Part shown: piece by piece, positions 15,771 through 25,791 of the stretch
Position numbering within the stretch: position 1 is the stretch's first letter
Layout of the letters: every line of letters begins with the position of its first letter
Assembly (NCBI RefSeq): GCF_902381825.1
Contig: NZ_LR698973.1
Coordinates: forward strand, 1,633,358-1,697,357
DNA: 64,000 bases
Reading direction: 5' to 3'
Origin: Pseudocoprococcus catus
Lineage (GTDB): Bacteria; Bacillota; Clostridia; Lachnospirales; Lachnospiraceae
The notes under the pieces: model-generated
Databases searched by the model: none
The model's input: the letters and a program-made list of their open reading frames with translations, nothing else
Told to the model about the DNA's origin: nothing
Position numbers and translations under genes: made by a program

Positions 15771-18700
15771 ATGAGAAATGCAATAAACAAAGATTTTTTC
15801 AGAGAGATAAAGTATACAATCAACAGATATGTGTCCATTCTTTTGATCGTAGCATTGGGAGTCGCTTTTTTGGCGGGTATCAGGGCTACCTGTCCGGATA
15901 TGAAATTGACACTGGATCACTATCTGGATGAGGCCGATTATATGGATCTTCGGGTACTGTCCACGTTGGGACTGACCGAGGAGGATCTGACGGCGATTGC
16001 AGAAGTGGATGGCGTGAAGGAAGTGGATGGCGCACATAGTTATGATGCTTTTGTGATGAATGGCAATGAGAAATGGACATTGCGCTTTTTATCTGAGCCG
16101 GTTTCAGTGAATAAACTGGAGATAACAGAAGGACGGGAAATTGAGAATGCCAATGAGTGCGTCGTGGATCATCTTCTGATTGAGAAGGACGGATATCATA
16201 TCGGCGATCAGATCACGGTTATGCCTCCGGGTAAAGATGAAAAATTGTCCGATACATTGACGGAATCGACATTTACAATCGTGGGCGTGGCGGCAAGTCC
16301 GGAGTATTTTACAACGACCAGAGATACAACATCAATCGGAACCGGTCAGATGGATGCCTATGTTTTCCTGTCACCGGAGGTTTTTAAGAGTGATATCTAC
16401 AGTGCGGTTTACATCACGGTGGATGGTGCGGCGGCAAAACAGGCCTATTCGGATGACTATGAAGCCGTGGTTGACAAGGTGAAGGCAAAGCTGGAAGACA
16501 TCAGCAGTGAACGTGAGGCTGCCAGATATAACGGCATTATGGATGATGCCAATGCAGAGATAGATGATGCCCGTGACAAACTGGCAGATGCCAAAGCGGA
16601 AGCAGAATCAGAGCTGGATGATGCCTGGGCACAGATTCAGGATGGAGAACAGCAGATCAGTGACGGACAGAAGGAATTGGATGACAATAGAGCCATCTAT
16701 GAAGATCAGATTGCTGCTGCAAAGGCGAAGCTTTCTTCGGGGGAGCAGGAACTTCAGGATGGTCAGGCTGAAATCGTGTCTAATGAGCAGAAGCTTCAGG
16801 AGGGGCAGACACAGATCGCGGCAGCCAGACAGCAGTTGGAGGATTCTTCACAGACATTGGCGGAGAAGAAGCAGCAGTATGAAGCGGGATTGCAGGCAGC
16901 CAATGCCGGTCAGGAACAGCTGACAGCCGGTCAGACCAAGCTGACTGAAGCATCGGAAACACTGCAAAGTCAGGAAGCGGCATTAAATGAACAGAAGGTT
17001 TCGCTGCAGGAACAAAAGGAGAATCTGACGGCACAGCAGACAGTGCTGGAACAGGGCATTGCCCAGCTTGAAACCCAGGAGGAGGCGTTAGAAGAACAGC
17101 GGAATGAGGCTGCGTCCCAGGAGAAACCGGATGAAGCTTTGATCGCACAGCTGGATGCCCAGATTGCAGCTGTTCAGGAGCAGTTAACCCAACTGGATGC
17201 GCAGAAGAATGCGCTGGCAGAAGGTATTTCCCAGGTGGATGGAGGACTTGACCAGATAGAGGCAGGATTGAGCCAGATTGCATCCGGGAAGGAAGAACTG
17301 AACAAACAGCAGGAAGAATTAAACAGTCAGCAGGCCAAGCTGGATGAGACTTTTAATCAATTGACAGAGGCCAAGATACAGCTGGATGCGGGAAGCAGTC
17401 AGTTGGAATCAGGCAGACAGCAGCTGGAGAGCAAACAACAGGAATTAGACAGCGGAAAGGCTGCCCTGGATCAGGCGAAAGCGCAGCTGCAAAGCGGACA
17501 GGCAGAGATTGATAAGGGGAAGGCTGAACTGAAGTCTCAGATGGCCTCGGCAGAAGCACAGTTTGCAGAGGCAGAGCAGAAGCTTACGGATGCAAAGTCG
17601 GAGCTTGCAGATGCAAAAGAGAAGTATGCGTCCGGCAAAAAGGAAGCGCAGGAGAAGATTGCTGACGCGGAGAAGGAAATTCAGGATGCAGAGGATCAGC
17701 TGGCAGATGTAGACTATCCGGAATGGTATGTTCTGGACAGAAATTCGACACAGGCGTATGTGGAATATGAGCAGAATGCAGAGAGAATCGGTGCTATCGG
17801 CAAGATTTTTCCGTTGATTTTCTTCCTGGTAGCGGCGCTTGTGAGTCTGACAACTATGACACGAATGGTTGAGTCCCAGAGAACAGAAATCGGTACACTA
17901 AAAGCTTTGGGGTACAGCAATTGGGCTATTGCCAGAAAATATGTTTTTTATGCCTTATCGGCCAGTCTCATCGGAAGCCTGATCGGACTTGTCCTGGGGC
18001 AGAAGCTGTTGCCGTGGGTTATCATTACTGCTTACCGTGTACTTTATCCGAATTTGTTTGTGGTACTGACACCGCTGAATGCTTATTATTCCATCACGGC
18101 ATCCGGAGCAGCTGTTATTTGCGTGACTGGTGCGGCACTGGCGTCATGTTACAGAGAACTGGTGGCATCACCGGCGGAATTGATGCGCCCTTCAGCACCG
18201 GCAGCAGGACGAAAGATTTTGTTGGAACATGTGGGATTTATCTGGCATCATATGAAATTCACATCCAAGGTTGCTGTGAGAAATCTTTTCCGTTACAAGA
18301 AACGGTTTTTTATGACTATATTCGGCATCGGTGGCTGTACAGCCCTCGTGGTCTTTGCTTTTGGACTGACAGACTCTATCAGCGGGGTTGCACACAGACA
18401 GTATGATGAGCTGTTCCATTATGACATGACTCTGACACTGGATGACAATGCAGATGAGACGGATATGGATGAATTGTATGATTTCTTAAATCGTGACAAT
18501 GGTCTAAAGGCAGATCAGTATACCAGACTGCGTTCCATGAGTATGAGTGTCAAGGGCAATGGAGAGGCTTCTTATACAGCTTATCTGACGGTGCCTGAGG
18601 ATACAGAAGTTTACAAAGATTTTGTGGTGCTTCAGGACAGAAAAACAGGGACGCCGTATGCGATGGATGATGAAACGGTGATTATCACGGAGAAGCTGGC

Positions 18701-19403
18701 CAATCTTCTCGGGGTGAGTACGGGAGATAAGATTACTGTTACAGACAATGATGTGGATAAGGAAGTTACGGTGGGACATATTGCGGAGAACTATCTCATG
18801 AGTTATGTGTATATGTCACCGGCATTATATGAGACAACATTCAGTGAGGCACCGAAATGGAATAAAATAGAAGCTTTCATTCCGGGACTGACCAGTGAAA
18901 ATTCCGAATCCTATTCGGCGGAATTGCTGGCATTGAATGCAGTATCAGGAACATCCACCACCGATTATGTCCGAAGCAAGTTTGAGGAAGTGCTGAACAG
19001 TCTGGGTATTGTGACGCTGATTCTGATGGTTGCCGCCGGTATGTTGGCATTTATCGTATTGTACAATCTGAATAATATCAATATTACAGAACGACGAAGG
19101 GAACTGGCAACGATTAAAGTGCTTGGATTTTATGATCTGGAAGTGGCAGAATATGTATACAGGGAGAACATACTGCTGACGATTATCGGTGCCCTTGTGG
19201 GGGCGGTATTCGGCAAGTATCTGCATGCGTATATTATTACTTCCGTCGAGACAGAGGTGATCATGTTTATCCGTCATGCGGACTTTTCGAGCTATATTTA
19301 TGCGATTATTATTACTTTCGTTTTCTCGATTTTTGTCAACTGGCTGATGTACTACCGACTGAAAAAAATAGACATGGTTGAATCTTTGAAATCGGTTGAA
19401 TAA
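15771..19403 (+). CDS. FtsX-type ABC transporter permease with a very long coiled coil
   Basis: The protein is 1210 residues from the ATG at 15771 (AGGAGA 7 bases upstream; the ATG at 15750 lies inside the previous gene without a site). It has an N-terminal membrane segment (about residues 20-40), an extracellular MacB-like domain, then about 400 residues (about 245-650) rich in Gln, Glu, Ala and Leu that form a coiled coil. Three FtsX membrane segments follow near 690-800. A second extracellular domain and three further membrane segments lie near the C-terminus. Family permeases of this kind act in export or signal transmission rather than uptake. The substrate is not readable. Confidence 0.88.
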   Translation: MRNAINKDFFREIKYTINRYVSILLIVALGVAFLAGIRATCPDMKLTLDHYLDEADYMDLRVLSTLGLTEEDLTAIAEVDGVKEVDGAHSYDAFVMNGNEKWTLRFLSEPVSVNKLEITEGREIENANECVVDHLLIEKDGYHIGDQITVMPPGKDEKLSDTLTESTFTIVGVAASPEYFTTTRDTTSIGTGQMDAYVFLSPEVFKSDIYSAVYITVDGAAAKQAYSDDYEAVVDKVKAKLEDISSEREAARYNGIMDDANAEIDDARDKLADAKAEAESELDDAWAQIQDGEQQISDGQKELDDNRAIYEDQIAAAKAKLSSGEQELQDGQAEIVSNEQKLQEGQTQIAAARQQLEDSSQTLAEKKQQYEAGLQAANAGQEQLTAGQTKLTEASETLQSQEAALNEQKVSLQEQKENLTAQQTVLEQGIAQLETQEEALEEQRNEAASQEKPDEALIAQLDAQIAAVQEQLTQLDAQKNALAEGISQVDGGLDQIEAGLSQIASGKEELNKQQEELNSQQAKLDETFNQLTEAKIQLDAGSSQLESGRQQLESKQQELDSGKAALDQAKAQLQSGQAEIDKGKAELKSQMASAEAQFAEAEQKLTDAKSELADAKEKYASGKKEAQEKIADAEKEIQDAEDQLADVDYPEWYVLDRNSTQAYVEYEQNAERIGAIGKIFPLIFFLVAALVSLTTMTRMVESQRTEIGTLKALGYSNWAIARKYVFYALSASLIGSLIGLVLGQKLLPWVIITAYRVLYPNLFVVLTPLNAYYSITASGAAVICVTGAALASCYRELVASPAELMRPSAPAAGRKILLEHVGFIWHHMKFTSKVAVRNLFRYKKRFFMTIFGIGGCTALVVFAFGLTDSISGVAHRQYDELFHYDMTLTLDDNADETDMDELYDFLNRDNGLKADQYTRLRSMSMSVKGNGEASYTAYLTVPEDTEVYKDFVVLQDRKTGTPYAMDDETVIITEKLANLLGVSTGDKITVTDNDVDKEVTVGHIAENYLMSYVYMSPALYETTFSEAPKWNKIEAFIPGLTSENSESYSAELLALNAVSGTSTTDYVRSKFEEVLNSLGIVTLILMVAAGMLAFIVLYNLNNINITERRRELATIKVLGFYDLEVAEYVYRENILLTIIGALVGAVFGKYLHAYIITSVETEVIMFIRHADFSSYIYAIIITFVFSIFVNWLMYYRLKKIDMVESLKSVE

Positions 19404-19426
19404 CTGTCAATTTCAATAAAAAATAC

Positions 19427-19454
19427 TTGCTTTTTATATCTGAAATGGTATAAT
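19427..19454 (+). promoter_or_regulatory. Sigma-A promoter of the peptide transporter operon
   Basis: TTGCTT (19427-19432) and TATAAT (19449-19454) are 16 bases apart and precede the substrate-binding protein gene by about 60 bases. Confidence 0.7.
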
Positions 19455-19511
19455 GTGATAGACAATTTAATAATGGGAGAAATATTACAGAAAAAAGAGG
19501 TTTAAACGATT

Positions 19512-21101
19512 ATGAAAAAGAAATCTGTCACAAAGATTCTTTTAAGTGTAATGGTGCTTTTGGTATCTGTTGCATTCTGCGCATGCGGAAGCAATAAGAG
19601 TACAGAGTCTTCTGAAACTGGTAATAGTTCTTCAGAAAAGACAACTGAATCTGCAGCAGATGACACACAGGCTGACGCAGCAAATTCAGATACTTCCTGT
19701 TTCACAGTAGGTATGTCACAGGAAATCAGCAGTCTTGACCCGCACGAAGATACGGATGCAGGAACTCGCAGTGTCTTATTTAACGTTTTTGAAGGTTTGG
19801 TAAAACCTACTACAGATGGTGATGTCACTCCGGCAGTGGCAAGTGATTACACAATCTCTGATGATGCAAAGACATATACTTTCACATTAAGAGATGGAAT
19901 TACTTTCCAGGATGGCAACCCTGTAACGGTCGAAGATATTAAATATTCATTAGAGAGAAGTGCGGAAATGGACGGCGAGTCTTCCGCACTTTCTGCTATT
20001 TCAGCGATCAATATTGTGGATGACAAGACCATTGAACTGACATTGTCAGAGGCGAATTCAGAATTTATTTACAATCTGACAATTGCAATCCTCGAACAGG
20101 CCAATGATGCGAATCAGGCAACCAATCCAATTGGTACAGGTCCTTTCAAGGTGAAGAGGTTTGCTGAAGGTCAGTACCTTGAACTTGAGAAGTATGATGG
20201 CTACTGGAATCAGGATCTTGATTGTGTAACATCTGCAAAGTTCAAATTTATCGCTGATGCAGAGGCTGCATTCCTTGAACTGCAGGGTGGTACAATTGAT
20301 ATGTTAACGGGTCTGACAAACGATAAGGTTCAGGCATTAAATTCTGATTACAATGTTGTTGAATCAACAATGATGCTGATTCACGGTCTTTTCCTGAATA
20401 ACTCTTACGAACCACTTCAGGATGTGCGTGTCAGACAGGCACTGAACTATGCGATTGATCGAGATGCCATCAATGAATTCCTGTTCAATGGCAAGAGCAA
20501 GATCATCCAGACACATGGCTACCCGATGATCACAGCATGGTATAATGCAGATACAGAAGGCACTTATACATATGATGTAGAGAAGGCCAAAGAACTCCTT
20601 ACAGAAGCAGGATATGGTGATGGTTTTGATCTTGAGATCACGGTTCCAAGTAACTACTCACAGCATGTTCAGACTGCGGAAATTATTGCAGAGCAGTTGG
20701 CCGCAGTTGGTGTGAATGTGACAATCAACCAGGTTGAATGGAGCGCATGGTTATCAGATGTATACCAGGGCAGAGATTATCAGTCAACAGTCATTGGATT
20801 TGATATCAGTTCTCAGGCACCATCAACATGGTACAAGAGATACTATACAGAATCCAGCAACGACTTTACAAACTTCAGCAATACAGAATATGATGAATTG
20901 TACGGTCAGGCACTTGCTACAGTTGATAAGGATCAGAAGCATGAGATTTACAACAAGCTTCAGCAGATTCTGACAGACGAGGCAGCATCTGTATTTATTG
21001 AAGATCCAGCCAATCTGATTGCTCTTAATAAGAAGTATACAGGTTATCAGACATATGCGGTTTCCGCAATTGATCTTTCACTGATCAAGTTGGCTCAGTA
21101 G
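19512..21101 (+). CDS. Peptide ABC transporter substrate-binding lipoprotein (SBP_bac_5)
   Basis: The protein is 529 residues. The N-terminus MKKKSVTKILLSVMVLLVSV followed by AFCACG is a lipoprotein signal with the likely modified cysteine at about residue 25. A Ser/Thr/Glu-rich linker follows. The mature part has the family features PTAxDYTISDDAKTYTF-type and a C-terminal ligand fold. It probably captures oligopeptides or dipeptides outside the membrane for the permeases that follow. It is the first gene of a four-gene importer operon. Confidence 0.9.
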   Translation: MKKKSVTKILLSVMVLLVSVAFCACGSNKSTESSETGNSSSEKTTESAADDTQADAANSDTSCFTVGMSQEISSLDPHEDTDAGTRSVLFNVFEGLVKPTTDGDVTPAVASDYTISDDAKTYTFTLRDGITFQDGNPVTVEDIKYSLERSAEMDGESSALSAISAINIVDDKTIELTLSEANSEFIYNLTIAILEQANDANQATNPIGTGPFKVKRFAEGQYLELEKYDGYWNQDLDCVTSAKFKFIADAEAAFLELQGGTIDMLTGLTNDKVQALNSDYNVVESTMMLIHGLFLNNSYEPLQDVRVRQALNYAIDRDAINEFLFNGKSKIIQTHGYPMITAWYNADTEGTYTYDVEKAKELLTEAGYGDGFDLEITVPSNYSQHVQTAEIIAEQLAAVGVNVTINQVEWSAWLSDVYQGRDYQSTVIGFDISSQAPSTWYKRYYTESSNDFTNFSNTEYDELYGQALATVDKDQKHEIYNKLQQILTDEAASVFIEDPANLIALNKKYTGYQTYAVSAIDLSLIKLAQ

Positions 21102-21157
21102 AACAAACAAAAATACGAATTTAATAAAGCACATGGGTAACCATGGCGGAGGTCATA

Positions 21158-22102
21158 ATGAAATATTTTATTAAAAAAATTATCACTCTCATTATAACAT
21201 TGTTATTTATTTCACTTCTGACCTTTACCGCTTTTAGTGTCATACCGGGAGATGCCGCTATTTCCAAACTGGGAGTGGATGCATCTCCCGAAGCTATTGC
21301 CAGGGTCAGAGCAGAGTATGAGTTGGATCAGCCTGTGATGACACGTTATGTGCATTGGCTCGAGAAGGCACTACACGGCGATTTTGGTCGGTCCTACAAA
21401 TACGATACAATGACAGTGACGCAGCTTTTAAAGTCACGACTTCCGGTCACGATTCTGTTGGCTGTGATGTCCTTTGTCATTATCGTTGTTATCGCTCTTC
21501 CATTGGGAATGCTGTCTGCACGATTTGCCGGTAAGTGGCTGGATGTGCTGATCAACCAGCTGACACAGATTACAATGGCGATTCCGTCCTTCTTTCTGGG
21601 AATTATCCTGACGGTTATTTTCGGTCTGGTGCTTAAGGTGTTTCAGCCCGGAGGTTATGTCAGTATGCAGGAGGACCTGAAAGGATGCCTCGAGTACCTG
21701 ATCCTTCCGGCTGTTGCGGTAGCGCTTCCAAAGATTGCGATGGTTGTGAAGTATCTTCGAAATTCCGTATTAAGCGAAATGAAGAAAGATTATGTCAGAA
21801 CGGCTTACAGCAAGGGCAATTCCGTCAATCAGGTTTTATATGGCCATGTTCTTCGTAATGCGTTGATACCTGTTATTACGTTTGTAGCGATGGTTGCAGC
21901 AGAAATTCTTGCCGGAAGTCTTGTCATTGAGCAGGTTTTCAGCATTCCGGGTATGGGTCGTCTGATGATCACATCGATATCAACCCGTGATTATCCGGTT
22001 GTTCAGGCAGCGGTATTATATATTACATCCATTGTTGTGATCATCAATTTCCTTGTGGATATTTTATACCAGCTGGCAGACCCGAGAGTACGGACAGCGT
22101 AG
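21158..22102 (+). CDS. dppB: Peptide ABC transporter permease, DppB/OppB type
   Basis: The protein is 314 residues from the ATG at 21158, which has CGGAGG 6 bases upstream; the ATG at 21143 is too early relative to that site. About six membrane segments are visible. The cytoplasmic EAA-type loop around RTAYSKGNSVNQVLYGHVLRN contacts the ATPase. The family is the B subunit of dipeptide/oligopeptide importers. Confidence 0.9.
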   Translation: MKYFIKKIITLIITLLFISLLTFTAFSVIPGDAAISKLGVDASPEAIARVRAEYELDQPVMTRYVHWLEKALHGDFGRSYKYDTMTVTQLLKSRLPVTILLAVMSFVIIVVIALPLGMLSARFAGKWLDVLINQLTQITMAIPSFFLGIILTVIFGLVLKVFQPGGYVSMQEDLKGCLEYLILPAVAVALPKIAMVVKYLRNSVLSEMKKDYVRTAYSKGNSVNQVLYGHVLRNALIPVITFVAMVAAEILAGSLVIEQVFSIPGMGRLMITSISTRDYPVVQAAVLYITSIVVIINFLVDILYQLADPRVRTA

Positions 22103-22113
22103 GAGAGTAGAAA

Positions 22114-22911
22114 ATGAAGAAACATAATTACAGTCTGATTTTCGGTCTGATCCTGACAGGCATTATCCTCGTCATAACGATTATCGGCCAGTTCTGGACG
22201 CCGTATGATATTACAGGCATGAACAGCATGGCCAGAAATCAGGCACCAAGCCTGATGCATATTATGGGAACAGATAACTTCGGAAGAGATGTTTTCAGCC
22301 GTGTTATGAACGGCTGCGGCACGACATTTTTTGTGGCATTGTCCACAGTTGCCATTGGATGTTTTTTTGGCGTTATCATCGGTGCACTCACCGGATTTTA
22401 CGGGGGTCTTCTGGATGAGATTGTTATGCGAATCAATGATGTTTTATTATCATTCCCGAGCGTCCTGCTTGTTTTGATCTTTATCAGTTTTATCGGAACC
22501 GGCAAGTACAAGATCATCGTGGCCTTGGGTGTGATGTTTATCCCGAGTTTTGCGCGAATTGTGCGAAGCGAAGTGATACGATACAAGTCCCAGGAATTTG
22601 TCCGCAGTGCCCAGGTGATGGGAGCGGGCAGTCTGAGAATTATATTTGTACATATTTTGCCGAATACCGTTGTAAGCATGCTGACAGCAGCGGCGATCGG
22701 CTTTAACAATGCTGTTCTGGCGGAGGCAAGTATGAGTTATCTCGGACTGGGTGTTCAGCCGCCGGATCCAAGTCTCGGACGTATGCTTTCGGAGGCACAG
22801 GCCTATATATTTACAGCACCGTGGTATGCCATTTGGCCGGGTGTTGTCATTGTTCTTATTATTCTCGGCTTCAGTCAGATCAGTGAAGGGCTGAGGGCCA
22901 TCAGCGATTAG
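22114..22911 (+). CDS. dppC: Peptide ABC transporter permease, DppC/OppC type
   Basis: The protein is 265 residues with an N-terminal membrane segment, five further hydrophobic segments and the EAA-type loop VRSAQVMGAGSLRIIFVHILPN. The motif MGTDNFGRDVFSR near residue 50 is typical of the C subunit. The site AGGAGAG is 7 bases before the ATG. It starts 11 bases after the dppB stop. Confidence 0.92.
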   Translation: MKKHNYSLIFGLILTGIILVITIIGQFWTPYDITGMNSMARNQAPSLMHIMGTDNFGRDVFSRVMNGCGTTFFVALSTVAIGCFFGVIIGALTGFYGGLLDEIVMRINDVLLSFPSVLLVLIFISFIGTGKYKIIVALGVMFIPSFARIVRSEVIRYKSQEFVRSAQVMGAGSLRIIFVHILPNTVVSMLTAAAIGFNNAVLAEASMSYLGLGVQPPDPSLGRMLSEAQAYIFTAPWYAIWPGVVIVLIILGFSQISEGLRAISD

Positions 22912-22920
22912 GAGGAACCT

Positions 22921-24681
22921 ATGGATAAGGAATTATTAAAAATCGAGAATTTGACCATTGGTTTTCCAACAAAGAGTGGCATACACACAGTTGTGGATCA
23001 TGTCAATCTTGAGGTGGGAAAAGGAGAAATCGTCGGAATCGTTGGTGAATCCGGTTCCGGTAAGTCCATGACATCTCTTGCAGTGATGGGACTGCTTAGT
23101 GAAGAAGCGCAGGTATCTGAGGGCTCCATTCAGCTGAATGGTCAGGAACTTTTGGGCATGAGCCGTGAGGAGCGCCGCAAGATCCAGGGCAAGAATATGT
23201 CGATGATCTTTCAGGAACCGATGACATCTCTGAATCCGGTCATGAAGATTGGTACTCAGGTGGGAGAAAGCCTGAAACTGCATACAGATTTAGATAAAGA
23301 AGCGATTCGCGGACGTGTGATCGAAGCACTGGCCAGTGTCGGCCTCAGAAATCCGGAATTACTGGTGGATCAGTATCCTCATGAAATTTCCGGCGGTATG
23401 CGTCAGCGTGTGATGATTGCCATGGCGATTATCAACCATCCGGATCTGATCATTGCGGATGAACCGACGACGGCCCTTGACGTAACTGTACAGGCTCAGA
23501 TTCTGAATCTGCTGAAGAAGATCCACAGAGATACAGGCAGTTCTATTCTGTTTATTTCCCATGACTTGAACGTCATCAAGGAAGTCTGTCAGAAGGTGGT
23601 TGTCATGTACAAAGGGGTGATCGTAGAGCGCGGGGATGCCAAAGAGGTACTGAAGCATCCAAAGCATGAGTATACCCGCAAGCTTGTAGCGTCCATGCCG
23701 GATCAGGTGCGGAAATCCCAGAATACAAAGAAGCTGTTGGAAGTTCAGGATTTGAATGTTTATTATAAAGAAAATAAGAAGCTGTTTTCAAGTAAGGATA
23801 AACGCAAGCATATTATCCATGGTATGAGTTTTGATCTCTATGAGGGTGAGATTCTCGGCGTTGTAGGTGAAAGCGGATGTGGCAAGTCCACATTGGCGAA
23901 GACCATTGTCGGACTGAATAGAGAGTATGACGGTAAGCTTGAGATGGATCATCTGAAACCGCAGATGGTCTTTCAGGATCCTTTCAGTTCCCTGAATCCT
24001 GCCAGAAAGATTGGCTGGATCCTTGAGGAACCACTGAAGCTGAAAGGCATTAAGGATAAGAAACAGCGTAAAGAGTTGGTGAATCAGATGCTGACAGAGA
24101 TCGGTCTGGATCCATCTTTTGCGAATCGTTATGCCAGGGAGCTTTCAGGCGGTCAGAGACAGAGGATCAGTATCGGCCTGTCGCTGATGCGCGGGGAGAA
24201 GCTGATCATCGCTGATGAGCCGGTATCCGCCCTTGATGTTACGGTTCAGTCACAGATTCTCAGGCTGCTTCTGAAGTTGCATGACGAGAAGAATCTGACG
24301 TATATGTTTATTTCCCACGATTTAAATGTTGTACATCATATGTGCCACAGAGTGATCGTGATGTATCTTGGAAGAATTGTGGAGATGGCAGATGTGGATG
24401 AACTTTATGATCATCCATGTCATCCGTATACAAGAATGCTGTTTGACAGTATTCTGACAGATGAAGAGAAAGAAACGACAGATAGCGTCACAGTGAATGA
24501 AATATTACCGGAAACAGTGGATGGAGACGGCGGATGTCCGTTTTACGGCCGCTGTCGATATGCAGGTGAGAATTGCCTGAGTGAGGTGCCGACATTGACA
24601 GATATCGGTACGCCGGGGCATCCGCACCTTGTGAGATGTGAAAGGATAGCATATGGAGAGAAATATACGGCTGCTGATTGA
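22921..24681 (+). CDS. Peptide ABC transporter ATPase, DppD-DppF fusion
   Basis: The protein is 586 residues and holds two complete ABC ATPase domains. Domain 1 has Walker A GESGSGKS (about residue 42) and signature ISGGMRQRV. Domain 2 begins near residue 275 with GESGCGKS and signature LSGGQRQRI. The C-terminal cysteine-rich oligopeptide-transporter domain (CPFYGRCRYAGENC) is after domain 2 only. In many species the two ATPases are separate genes; here they are fused, giving one polypeptide to power DppBC. The 3' end overlaps truA by 29 bases. Confidence 0.93.
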   Translation: MDKELLKIENLTIGFPTKSGIHTVVDHVNLEVGKGEIVGIVGESGSGKSMTSLAVMGLLSEEAQVSEGSIQLNGQELLGMSREERRKIQGKNMSMIFQEPMTSLNPVMKIGTQVGESLKLHTDLDKEAIRGRVIEALASVGLRNPELLVDQYPHEISGGMRQRVMIAMAIINHPDLIIADEPTTALDVTVQAQILNLLKKIHRDTGSSILFISHDLNVIKEVCQKVVVMYKGVIVERGDAKEVLKHPKHEYTRKLVASMPDQVRKSQNTKKLLEVQDLNVYYKENKKLFSSKDKRKHIIHGMSFDLYEGEILGVVGESGCGKSTLAKTIVGLNREYDGKLEMDHLKPQMVFQDPFSSLNPARKIGWILEEPLKLKGIKDKKQRKELVNQMLTEIGLDPSFANRYARELSGGQRQRISIGLSLMRGEKLIIADEPVSALDVTVQSQILRLLLKLHDEKNLTYMFISHDLNVVHHMCHRVIVMYLGRIVEMADVDELYDHPCHPYTRMLFDSILTDEEKETTDSVTVNEILPETVDGDGGCPFYGRCRYAGENCLSEVPTLTDIGTPGHPHLVRCERIAYGEKYTAAD

Positions 24682-25396
24682 ATATGATGGCAGCAGATAT
24701 GATGGATGGCAGCGCCTTGGCAAAGGTCATGGCGTGACCATCCAGGGAAAACTGGAAGATGTTCTCAGCAAGATGACAGGAGAACAGGTAGAATTGATCG
24801 GAGCAGGAAGAACAGATGCCGGCGTCCATGCTTATGAGCAGGTGGCGAATTTCCATACCAACAGCAATATGAAATGCTGGGAGATGAAGTATTATCTGAA
24901 TCGATATCTTCCCGGGGATATTGCGGTCAATCGTGTGGACGATGTGCCGGAACGTTTCCACAGCAGGTACAATGCCAAAGCTAAGAAATATCTCTATCGT
25001 ATTGCCATTGGCGATGTTCCTTGTGTTTTTGACAGAAAGTATACCTGGTACTGTTTCGATAAGCTGGATGTGACTGCAATGAAAAAGGCGGCAGCCCTTC
25101 TTGTTGGAGAACATGATTTCAAAGCTTTCTGTTCCAACAAGCGTACAAACAAATCCACTGTTCGTGAGATTTATGATATTGATATTTATGCTGATACGAG
25201 AGAACTGCAGATTACAGTTTATGGCAATGGTTTCTTATATAATATGGTAAGAATCATTGTGGGCACCCTAATTGAAGTCGGAAAAGGAGAGCGCCGGCCG
25301 GAAGAAATGACAGCTATTTTAGAGAGCAGGGAAAGAACAAAAGCCGGAGCAACTGCGGCGGCACAGGGATTGTTCCTTCAGGAAGTGGAATACTGA
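24653..25396 (+). CDS. truA: tRNA pseudouridine(38-40) synthase TruA
   Basis: The protein is 247 residues, the normal length. The catalytic aspartate lies in GAGRTDAGVHA near residue 52, and RNTTFR-type contacts appear later as NMVRIIVGTLIEVGKG. It converts uridines 38-40 of tRNA anticodon arms. The start lies inside the preceding ATPase gene, so translation may be coupled to it. Confidence 0.93.
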   Translation: MERNIRLLIEYDGSRYDGWQRLGKGHGVTIQGKLEDVLSKMTGEQVELIGAGRTDAGVHAYEQVANFHTNSNMKCWEMKYYLNRYLPGDIAVNRVDDVPERFHSRYNAKAKKYLYRIAIGDVPCVFDRKYTWYCFDKLDVTAMKKAAALLVGEHDFKAFCSNKRTNKSTVREIYDIDIYADTRELQITVYGNGFLYNMVRIIVGTLIEVGKGERRPEEMTAILESRERTKAGATAAAQGLFLQEVEY

Positions 25397-25438
25397 TCAT
25401 ACGGACATCATTGCAAACTGTCTTTAGTATATAGAAAA

Positions 25439-25478
25439 ACATCAAAGAGCCCCTGCCATGAATGGGGCTCTTTGATGT
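25439..25478 (+). terminator. Terminator after truA
   Basis: ACATCAAAGAGCCCC and GGGGCTCTTTGATGT form a perfect 15-bp stem with a 10-base loop. The T tract after it is weak, so its strength rests on the stem. Confidence 0.75.
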
Positions 25479-25593
25479 CCTTATGATGCGGAGATTTTAT
25501 CTGGATGGAATATCTGCCGCCCCTCCCGGCAGACGGTGGAATTTGGTATTTTGTAGATATAAATAAAAAAGTTTAAAAATTTAAAAAAAGTGC

Positions 25594-25622
25594 TTGACGT
25601 TTTTGATTTCCTGTTATATAAT
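25594..25622 (+). promoter_or_regulatory. Sigma-A promoter for tRNA-Gln
   Basis: TTGACG (25594-25599) and TATAAT (25617-25622) are 17 bases apart. The tRNA begins 20 bases after the -10 box. Confidence 0.8.
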
Positions 25623-25641
25623 TCTTTTTGTCAAGAGACAT

Positions 25642-25714
25642 TGGGCTATCGCCAAATTGGCAAGGCACAGGATTCTGACTCCTGCATTTGAAGGTTCGAG
25701 TCCTTCTAGCCCAG
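25642..25714 (+). tRNA. tRNA-Gln (anticodon CTG)
   Basis: The cloverleaf folds as acceptor TGGGCTA/TAGCCCA, D stem GCC/GGC, anticodon stem CAGGA/TCCTG with loop TTCTGAC, and T arm GAAGG-TTCGAGT-CCTTC. The anticodon is CTG, which reads CAG. The discriminator is G and no CCA is encoded. It is a single, independently transcribed tRNA gene. Confidence 0.93.
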
Positions 25715-25724
25715 CTATTAGGTC

Positions 25725-25759
25725 AGACATCTTGCTGAGGCAAGATGTCTGTTTTTTTT
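25725..25759 (+). terminator. Terminator of the tRNA-Gln transcript
   Basis: AGACATCTTGC and GCAAGATGTCT form an 11-bp stem with a TGAG loop followed by eight T. It separates the tRNA from the thioesterase gene. Confidence 0.9.
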
Positions 25760-25791
25760 ATCCTACGACAGGAAGAGAGAGGAGACGGAGG

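Noticed and set aside
16564..17559. Additional frames inside the coiled-coil permease
   Set aside because: They arise from codon bias of the repetitive Gln/Glu/Ala segment, as shown by their composition and lack of ribosome binding sites.
25594..25791. N-terminal extension of the thioesterase reading frame
   Set aside because: The extension runs through tRNA-Gln and its terminator. The ATG at 25792 has its own ribosome binding site.
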